From positions 1 through 10,509 of the forward strand of contig DAOUWQ010000018.1 in NCBI GenBank assembly GCA_030667035.1: a stretch of 10,509 nt of DNA, in the 5' to 3' direction. A program made the translations under genes and the position numbers. Origin of the DNA: Candidatus Heimdallarchaeota archaeon. Its GTDB lineage: Archaea > Asgardarchaeota > Heimdallarchaeia > JABLTI01. Each line of letters opens with the position of its first letter. The first letter of the stretch is position 1. Under the pieces are notes generated by a model. It saw only the letters and a program-made list of their open reading frames with translations. It searched no databases and was not told where the DNA came from. This document shows positions 5,713 to 10,509 of the stretch, piece by piece.

Positions 5713-7752
5713 TTGGTTTTCCCAATAGATTTCAATTTACACGAAAATCGTCTCACAAAAGACTCGTTAGAAGGCATAGAATTTCAATTCGAACGTTTGG
5801 GATTAGATTCAAGCGACACAAATGTTTTTCTGAAAAAGTTTATACGAATATCAAAATCACCAACATTACCTTCAGATGATTATGAGATTGTGTATTTAGC
5901 TGCCAAAATTGCCTATATGCTCTCAGATTACGCTTATTTTGAATCAGAGGATTTTAAGGAAAAAGAGATGGGAAATGATGGTGCTCGAATCTGGCAAGCT
6001 TTAGCAAAAGCTGCTCAAGGAGATCTTGGTGAATCAATAAAAATGCTAGAAGATATCAAAAAAATAACTGAAAATTCAGGTGATATCATTCAATATGTAG
6101 AAACTCTCGGTATTCTTGGTCAAATATATCTCGTTCGTGGTTCAAAAGAACGCCCCAATTTAATTAAGGTGATGGAGAGCATAGAAAAATTCGAAGAAAA
6201 ATATAAGCACTCTCTGCCTGATTTCAACCATATTTTTATGCCCGCATATTTAATTAAGGAACGATTTTTGGCTTTTCAACTTTCGCCAAAGGAGCTAGTA
6301 GAAAAAATTCTAAGCATTTATAAAATTGCTGAGGAAATAGGTGATAGTTATTGGATGACTCAACTTCAATTAGATCTTGCTATGGCCTATTTGCGATTTA
6401 GTGATGTAAAAAATACTAATAGCTTTCTTGAGATGGTATTTGAAACACTTAAAGAAAAAAGATTCCTAGCATTAGAGGCAAAAGCGATTAGAATTCAGGG
6501 GGAGTTATTTGAGAAACAAAACAAGCCTGATTTAGCTGAGAAAAATTTCTTGACAGCAAAAACAGCTTACACAAAATTGAAAGATCAGATTGGTATATCC
6601 ACTTGTGTTTCGAGATTAGCAAATCTTGCCTTCAATCAAAATCAACAAGATAAAGCTGAACAATATTTTACTGAATCTTATACTATTTCTGAAAAAACAG
6701 ATGACTTTTACGGTGTAGTTGTTTCTTTGAATGCACTAGCTCAATTTTCATCATTAAAAGGACAATATGCAGAGTCTTTAGCAACATACAAACGAGCATT
6801 AGAAATTGCAATAGATAATACCTTTGAGTTGCTTCTTCCATCTATTTATAGTGGTTTGGCTTTTGTTAATTTTATTTCTGGCGATTTTTGGTCGGCAGTT
6901 GAGAACAGAAGTAAAGCTGTCATATACAAAGAAAAGATGAATGCAAGTGAAGAAGAATTACTTCTTGAGCATATGAAATTGGGACAACTGAATGCTATTG
7001 TTGGAAATCTAGATGCCGCTTTTGAAGAATTCGAACAAGCATTAAACTTCTGTATGAAACTTGGTAAAAAAGATAATTTATATTTTGATATTCTAAATTG
7101 GTTGTTTGAAATTTCAACTGCTCTAGGAAAATTGTCTTTAGCTGAAACCTATGTGAGCCGAGCTGACCTTTTTGCTTCAATTCATAATTCTGCAGATGAA
7201 AATGTTCAAGCTTTAATATCTCGAATAAGATTCTTGATTCAAAAAAGAGAAATCACAAAAGCTGATAGTTATTTAGAAACTGTTTTTGAGAAAGCACAAG
7301 AATTTCCATCAGCATTAACAATGGCATTAGCAATAGTTGAGAAGACAAATGTATTATTACTCCAGTATCAAGAAAATGGTGATGCTAGCATTTTTGAAGA
7401 AGCTGTGGGAAAGATGGAAGATATGGTTTTTATCTCATTAGATTTGGAGTTTCTACCACTAACAATGTATGCTAAACGTGCACTAGCAAAAGCACTAGCA
7501 TATGACAATAAATACAAAGATGGTATTGAAGAAATAGATGAAGCTTGTGAATTAGCAGATGAATTGGGTATGGAGAAATTTGCTGAAACAATGAAGAAAG
7601 ATCAAGAAGATTTGGAAAAAGTTCTGAAAAAGATCGATTCAATGAGTGAGAAAGAACTTGAGGAAAAACGTCAATCATATTTAACAGATATTTTCGCTAT
7701 ATTAACACAAACTTTCTGGTTAGTGAGTGCTTCAGAACATCAACAAATTTGA
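5713..7752 (+). CDS. TPR-repeat protein with 40-residue repeats
   Basis: A 679-residue, entirely helical, soluble protein, probably a protein-protein interaction scaffold. The clearest part is residues 254-493, six consecutive units of 40 residues starting near 254, 294, 334, 374, 414 and 454. Each has the TPR pattern of small residues in helix A and an A-x-x-x-(F/Y) motif in helix B, for example KAEQYFTESYTISEK and AESLATYKRALEIAI. The 40-residue spacing, rather than the common 34, is typical of the LGN/Rap/MalT type of TPR. Weaker repeats extend on both sides (about 95-250 and 495-620). The last 60 residues are highly charged, then hydrophobic (FAILTQTFWLV). No enzymatic or DNA-binding domain is visible. 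The start is TTG 5713: TGA at 5701 closes the frame, and GAGGG sits six bases upstream. The partner is unknown; divergence from the coiled-coil gene may mean co-regulation. Confidence 0.85.
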   Translation: MVFPIDFNLHENRLTKDSLEGIEFQFERLGLDSSDTNVFLKKFIRISKSPTLPSDDYEIVYLAAKIAYMLSDYAYFESEDFKEKEMGNDGARIWQALAKAAQGDLGESIKMLEDIKKITENSGDIIQYVETLGILGQIYLVRGSKERPNLIKVMESIEKFEEKYKHSLPDFNHIFMPAYLIKERFLAFQLSPKELVEKILSIYKIAEEIGDSYWMTQLQLDLAMAYLRFSDVKNTNSFLEMVFETLKEKRFLALEAKAIRIQGELFEKQNKPDLAEKNFLTAKTAYTKLKDQIGISTCVSRLANLAFNQNQQDKAEQYFTESYTISEKTDDFYGVVVSLNALAQFSSLKGQYAESLATYKRALEIAIDNTFELLLPSIYSGLAFVNFISGDFWSAVENRSKAVIYKEKMNASEEELLLEHMKLGQLNAIVGNLDAAFEEFEQALNFCMKLGKKDNLYFDILNWLFEISTALGKLSLAETYVSRADLFASIHNSADENVQALISRIRFLIQKREITKADSYLETVFEKAQEFPSALTMALAIVEKTNVLLLQYQENGDASIFEEAVGKMEDMVFISLDLEFLPLTMYAKRALAKALAYDNKYKDGIEEIDEACELADELGMEKFAETMKKDQEDLEKVLKKIDSMSEKELEEKRQSYLTDIFAILTQTFWLVSASEHQQI

Positions 7753-7771
7753 AATTGTTACTAGAAATTGA

Positions 7772-7806
7772 TTCTGGATACCAGAAGGTTTTTGGTTGTT
7801 TTTCTT
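7772..7806 (+). terminator. Terminator after the TPR gene
   Basis: TTCTGG (7772-7777) pairs perfectly with CCAGAA (7781-7786) around an ATA loop, and T-rich sequence follows (7789-7793 and 7799-7806). It sits 20 bp after the TPR stop codon and before the MazG-like gene, so the two are probably transcribed separately. Confidence 0.5.
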
Positions 7807-7827
7807 TATAGAATCAATTGAATTATT

Positions 7828-8121
7828 ATGACTGATTTCGAAATAATTTGTCAAAAGGTAGATGATTTGATCAACTCTTTAGGCGGTTACTGGTCCAAAG
7901 AATGGTTAATTGAACCTGTAATTGAAGAACTAGGTGAATTTTCTAAAGAACTACAGATTAGTGCAGGATTGCATCCAGGTAAAACAACATCATCAGAAAA
8001 ATTAATGGAAGAATATGGTGATTTACTTTTTGCAGTGATAGCATTAGGTAGGGGATTAAATATTCAAATCGAGGAATCGTTGCTAAATACCATTTCAAAG
8101 TATACAAATCGAAAAAAATAG
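7828..8121 (+). CDS. MazG-like nucleotide pyrophosphohydrolase
   Basis: A 97-residue all-alpha NTP-PPase of the short, single-domain MazG type. Such enzymes hydrolyse (d)NTPs to NMP and pyrophosphate with Mg2+, usually to remove damaged or excess nucleotides. The two metal-binding motifs are present: EELGE at residues 33-37 and EEYGD at 61-65, fitting the family pattern ExxE...ExxD. The tail ISKYTNRKK carries the Lys and Arg typical of the last helix. Length suits a stand-alone dimeric or tetrameric member, not the duplicated E. coli MazG. ATG 7828 is the only reasonable start (TGA at 7819-7821 in frame). I see no Shine-Dalgarno before it, so the message could be nearly leaderless. Exact substrate cannot be told from sequence, and no MazEF toxin genes are nearby. 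Confidence 0.88.
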   Translation: MTDFEIICQKVDDLINSLGGYWSKEWLIEPVIEELGEFSKELQISAGLHPGKTTSSEKLMEEYGDLLFAVIALGRGLNIQIEESLLNTISKYTNRKK

Positions 8122-8144
8122 CATCTAAATTATTGTCAAAAAAA

Positions 8145-8182
8145 TTTTTAAAACTCGCTCTAGTATTGTCATTGATTAGAGC
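8145..8182 (+). promoter_or_regulatory. Candidate promoter and inverted repeat before the M20 gene
   Basis: TTTTTAAAA within 8145-8153 is a TATA-like element about 70 bp before the ATG. Just after it GCTCTA (8157-8162) is repeated inverted as TAGAGC (8177-8182), with a 14-base spacer. The repeat would overlap the expected transcription start, a position where archaeal repressors bind, but it could also be a weak terminator of the MazG-like gene. Function is inferred. Confidence 0.3.
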
Positions 8183-8218
8183 TAGTAACTAAATATAGAA
8201 CATTACGAGGAATTGTCT

Positions 8219-9409
8219 ATGAAAGATGAAGTTTGGAAAATAGCCCAAGAAATTAAACCTGAAATAACTGAAATCAGGCGTCAAATCCACATGAACCCTG
8301 AGCTTGGTTTCGAAGAAAAAGAAACATCTGAGCTAGTAGTAAAGAAACTCAAAGAACTCGGAATTGAACTGAAAGCCAATGTTGCAAAATATGGTGTAAT
8401 CGCACTAATTAAAGGAGAAGCAGGTGAAGGTCCAACTATTGGTATTCGCGCTGATATGGATGCTTTAGCATTACAAGAAGAAAATGATGTTCCATATAAA
8501 TCTAAAATTGATGGAAAAATGCACGCCTGTGGTCATGATGCACACACAGCGATACTCATTGGTGTAGCTAAAATTTTAGTAAAATTAAAGGGCAAAATAA
8601 AAGGTAATGTGAAGTTATTTTTCCAACCTGCTGAAGAAGGTTTAGGTGGAGCAAAACCCATGGTAGAAGCTGGAGCTCTTAAAAACCCTGATGTTTCAGC
8701 TGTGATTGCTTTGCATGTTGATACCGATACTCAAGTAGGTACTATACAAGTTAAAGATGGAAGTTTAACTGCAAGTGCAGATGAGTTCTGGATTGATATT
8801 GTTGGAAAAGGTGGGCATGCAGCCTATCCTCATGAAACTAAAGATTCAATTTTTATTGGTTCTCATTTGGTTAATACTATACAGACAATTGCATCAAGAA
8901 ATACTGACCCTGTATATCCAGTCGTTGTTACTGTTGGGACATTCCATGCCGGGTCAGCGTTCAATATTATTCCCGAAACTGCCCGTTTAACAGGAACAAT
9001 CAGAGCTTTATTACCAAAAGTTAGAGACGAAACTCACGAACATCTTCAAAGGATTGTCAAGGGAACCGAAGAAATGTTTGATGTAAAAATATCTCTTGGA
9101 ATAAAAAGAGGTTACGCACCTGGCATAAATGATGCTGGTCTTAACATTATCTTAAAGGACGCTGCAAATGAATTGATTGGAACAGAGAATGTAATTGAAG
9201 CTGAATATCCTGGGATGGGTGCAGAAGATTTCTTTGATTTCAGTGACAATTATCGTCTGCCTGTAACCATGTTTTGGCTTGGTTCAGGTAATAAAGAGAA
9301 GGGTATAATTGCTCCAGGTCATAATCCGAAATTTGATATTGATGAAGATGCTTTGCCAATTGGAAGTTCTATATTAGCCTTAACAGCAATAAAATATCTA
9401 AATAAATAA
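8219..9409 (+). CDS. M20 family amidohydrolase/peptidase (aminoacylase or hippurate hydrolase type)
   Basis: A cytosolic metal-dependent hydrolase that removes N-acyl groups from amino acids or similar amides; the family includes N-acetyl-amino-acid deacetylases, hippurate hydrolase and IAA-amino-acid hydrolases. The 396-residue length is typical. Motifs numbered from ATG 8219: RRQIHMNPELGFEE (20-33); IGIRADMDALALQEE (74-88); MHACGHDAHT (101-110) with the metal-binding Cys104 and His106; FFQPAEEG (134-141) with the Glu139/Glu140 catalytic and metal pair; ALHV with His166; the dimerisation-domain motif GKGGHAAYPHE (196-206); and near the C-terminus GMGAEDF and PGHNPKFD with the last metal-binding His. 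All expected ligands are present, so it should be active. GAGG at 8207-8210 lies eight bases before ATG 8219, which is better spaced than the TTG at 8213. Acyl specificity cannot be read from sequence. Hairpin and T tract follow the gene. Confidence 0.93.
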   Translation: MKDEVWKIAQEIKPEITEIRRQIHMNPELGFEEKETSELVVKKLKELGIELKANVAKYGVIALIKGEAGEGPTIGIRADMDALALQEENDVPYKSKIDGKMHACGHDAHTAILIGVAKILVKLKGKIKGNVKLFFQPAEEGLGGAKPMVEAGALKNPDVSAVIALHVDTDTQVGTIQVKDGSLTASADEFWIDIVGKGGHAAYPHETKDSIFIGSHLVNTIQTIASRNTDPVYPVVVTVGTFHAGSAFNIIPETARLTGTIRALLPKVRDETHEHLQRIVKGTEEMFDVKISLGIKRGYAPGINDAGLNIILKDAANELIGTENVIEAEYPGMGAEDFFDFSDNYRLPVTMFWLGSGNKEKGIIAPGHNPKFDIDEDALPIGSSILALTAIKYLNK

Positions 9410-9419
9410 TTAAGCGATT

Positions 9420-9449
9420 AAATTCCCTTTTGGGGATTTCTCTTTTTTT
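9420..9449 (+). terminator. Terminator after the M20 gene
   Basis: AAATTCCC (9420-9427) pairs with GGGGATTT (9432-9439), with one G-T wobble, around a TTTT loop, followed after three bases by seven T (9443-9449). It starts 11 bp after the stop codon; a classic hairpin plus T tract. Confidence 0.65.
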
Positions 9450-9549
9450 ATAAAATATCCTCATTAATCAAATTTATATGTAGAATGCCAATACAGTAAT
9501 ATTAAATAATCATCAAAACGTCCAAAGAAAAAGATGGTGAAACTAACTC

Positions 9550-9816
9550 ATGTCAGATAAAGAAATGCAAGTTTCAGAAGCAGATTTGAAAGGCGTAAAC
9601 CTAAAGGAAACACAAACCAAAGCACAAGAATCAGAAATGAGTCTAGCATTCAAATGTGAAGTATGCAATAAGACATATGACTGGCCTCTATGTTGCGATG
9701 AACCAATGGAATTAGAAGGCGATAATCTGGTTTGTAAAGTAGAAGGTTGTGGGAAATCCATTCCTGTACCTGAATGTGATGGACAAAAATGTAAACCATT
9801 TATTGCAAAAACATAA
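9550..9816 (+). CDS. Small eight-cysteine protein, probable zinc-binding
   Basis: An 88-residue protein of unknown function. Residues 1-31 are polar and probably flexible (SDKEMQVSEADLKGVNLKE). Residues 36-81 hold eight cysteines: CEVC (36, 39), CC (48, 49), C62 and C67 in CKVEGC, and C76 and C81 in CDGQKC. This is enough for two four-cysteine metal sites, most likely zinc, though an iron site of rubredoxin type cannot be excluded. The segment PLCCDEPMELEG resembles the Cys-x-(E/K)-P-M turn of many archaeal zinc-ribbon and desulfoferrodoxin-like domains, but the histidines of a desulfoferrodoxin iron centre are absent. GGTGA at 9536-9540 supports ATG 9550. It stands alone, with terminator-like hairpins upstream and downstream, so it is probably its own transcript. 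Confidence 0.8.
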   Translation: MSDKEMQVSEADLKGVNLKETQTKAQESEMSLAFKCEVCNKTYDWPLCCDEPMELEGDNLVCKVEGCGKSIPVPECDGQKCKPFIAKT

Positions 9817-9851
9817 TTGTGTTATTTTTATCTAATTCGCAGGAAAATTCT

Positions 9852-9883
9852 ATTCCTTAAAAGGAATTCTGGGGAATTTTTTT
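9852..9883 (+). terminator. Terminator after the eight-cysteine gene
   Basis: ATTCCTT (9852-9858) pairs perfectly with AAGGAAT (9861-9867) around AA; a run of seven T follows at 9877-9883. A second possible stem, GGGGA (9871-9875) with TCCCC (9885-9889), encloses the T run. An earlier AGGAA (9841-9845) could compete for the TTCCT strand. Confidence 0.5.
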
Positions 9884-9907
9884 CTCCCCTTCCTTTATAT
9901 TAATCAC

Positions 9908-9944
9908 TAAGAGTTCTAATAGACTCTTAAATTAATATTTTTTT
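9908..9944 (+). terminator. Second hairpin plus T tract in the convergent gap
   Basis: TAAGAGT (9908-9914) pairs perfectly with ACTCTTA (9923-9929) around an eight-base loop, and seven T follow at 9938-9944. In the plus direction it would act as a backup terminator that stops transcription before it enters the HAD gene in antisense. On the minus strand no T tract follows the hairpin. Confidence 0.4.
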
Positions 9945-9955
9945 AATTAAAACTC

Positions 9956-10509
9956 CTAAATAATATCAATAATTTTGCTAATTCTTTTGATAATATAATT
10001 TGGCTTTTGATCATTTGGTAACTGATCAATATTTGCAATTTGCTCTGGATCAAATAAAACACTGACCATTTTCATTCTATTTGCCCCTAATATATCTGTT
10101 TCAATTTTATTACCAATATACATGATTCTTGTAGGATCTTTTAAGTCTAATTTTTTCATAGCACGTTTGAACCCTTTATCAGATGGTTTCCATGATTTTG
10201 GGTCTTCATTAATTACAACTATTTCAAAAAAATGTTGGAGTCCTAAGTAGATTAATTTCTCCCATTGTTTCTCCTTTATTCCGTCTGAAATTATACCTAT
10301 TCTATAATTTTTCATTAAAGTAAGTAAAGTGAGCACTACATCAGGGAATGGATGTAATAATGTTGATTTTGTTTTATGATATGCAACAACAGCTGCTGCA
10401 ATCAGTTTAGGGTGACTTTCAAAACCAAGTTCCTCAAGTAAGCGATCAAAATGATTGGGATAATTGGAACCATATTTCTTTACAATTTCCAATAAATGAT
10501 TAAAAGCAT
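9956..10509 (-). CDS. HAD-superfamily phosphatase, subfamily IA (archaeal TIGR02253-like), N-terminus outside window
   Basis: Resembles the archaeal HAD hydrolases of the TIGR02253 group, presumed phosphatases for small phosphorylated metabolites. The reading frame is open to the window edge at 10509, with AFNHL before the TTG at 10490-10492, so that TTG is internal and the gene is cut off. The missing part should hold motif I (DxDxT), the catalytic aspartates. Numbered from the internal TTG: cap-domain residues KKYGSNYPNHFDRLLEELG (5-23) are typical of the group; motif II is IISDG with Ser69; motif III is the Lys of WKPSD (102); motif IV is YIGNKIETDILGANRMKM (125-142). Motif IV normally reads GDxxxxD; here the first Asp is Asn128, while Asp133 and Glu131 remain. 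This could weaken Mg2+ binding. The substrate cannot be assigned. It converges on the eight-cysteine gene. Confidence 0.87.
   Translation of the reverse strand, partial: AFNHLLEIVKKYGSNYPNHFDRLLEELGFESHPKLIAAAVVAYHKTKSTLLHPFPDVVLTLLTLMKNYRIGIISDGIKEKQWEKLIYLGLQHFFEIVVINEDPKSWKPSDKGFKRAMKKLDLKDPTRIMYIGNKIETDILGANRMKMVSVLFDPEQIANIDQLPNDQKPNYIIKRISKIIDII

Noticed and set aside
6995..7678. Minus-strand ORFs inside the TPR gene
   Set aside because: Antisense shadows of a gene with regular 40-residue repeats.
5713..7752. Transcriptional regulator of the MalT or Rap type
   Set aside because: The 40-residue TPR spacing is similar, but no HTH, ATPase or phosphatase part is visible.
8213..8215. TTG as the start of the M20 gene
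   Set aside because: It lies only two bases after GAGG, while ATG 8219 has proper spacing; the extra two residues are not needed.
8775..8990. Plus-strand 71-codon ORF within the M20 gene
   Set aside because: Out-of-frame overlap with a well-conserved enzyme domain.
9543..9761. Minus-strand 72-codon ORF opposite the eight-cysteine gene
   Set aside because: The sense-strand gene has a Shine-Dalgarno site and patterned cysteines; the antisense reading has neither.
9550..9816. Desulfoferrodoxin or rubredoxin
   Set aside because: The CC-x-E-P-M turn is suggestive, but the His ligands of desulfoferrodoxin and the paired CxxCG loops of rubredoxin are not there.
1..10509. CRISPR array, insertion sequence, tRNA or rRNA gene
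   Set aside because: No regularly spaced direct repeats, transposase motifs, terminal inverted repeats or cloverleaf patterns were found on either strand by eye.

Overview
The window is AT-rich, gene-dense DNA that reads as archaeal, most likely from an Asgard (Promethearchaeota) genome. Two genes carry this inference. One encodes the archaeal/eukaryotic large-subunit ribosomal protein eL33 (L35Ae), which has no bacterial counterpart. The other is the 5' end of a gene for a protein with an N-terminal MIT domain, the module found on Vps4/CdvC ESCRT ATPases. TATA-like boxes, GAGG/GGTGA Shine-Dalgarno motifs, GTG and TTG starts and single-gene transcription units fit this. The exact lineage cannot be fixed from sequence reading alone.

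Layout. Left edge, minus strand: N-terminal 94 residues of a MIT-domain protein (1-282, runs off the window), then a MOFRL/DUF4147 glycerate 2-kinase (448 to about 1833). Divergent from it on the plus strand: a four-helix membrane protein with a C-terminal HEPN-like domain (about 1951-3363), then eL33 with a long Lys/Ala/Thr/Pro-rich N-terminal tail (3457-3912). eL33 converges on a minus-strand coiled-coil protein of unknown family (3985-5424), with a hairpin between them that looks like a terminator for both strands. A 288-bp divergent gap separates the coiled-coil gene from a plus-strand 679-residue protein of 40-residue TPR repeats (5713-7752). Then come three plus-strand genes, two of them followed by hairpin-plus-T-tract sequences: a MazG-like pyrophosphohydrolase (7828-8121), an M20 amidohydrolase (8219-9409) and an eight-cysteine probable zinc protein (9550-9816). 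At the right edge a minus-strand HAD phosphatase (9956 to beyond 10509) enters without its N-terminus.

The genes do not form one pathway. They are housekeeping enzymes (glycerate phosphorylation, amide hydrolysis, nucleotide clean-up, a HAD phosphatase), one ribosomal protein, and several archaeal proteins of unknown role: the membrane HEPN protein, the coiled-coil protein, the TPR scaffold and the Cys-rich protein. I see no mobile element, CRISPR array, tRNA or rRNA. I do not see a clear new multi-gene system. The most interesting points are the MIT-domain gene at the left edge, the membrane-anchored HEPN protein, the histone-like tail on eL33, and two back-to-back genes whose conserved or coding-like N-termini have no ATG, GTG or TTG start.
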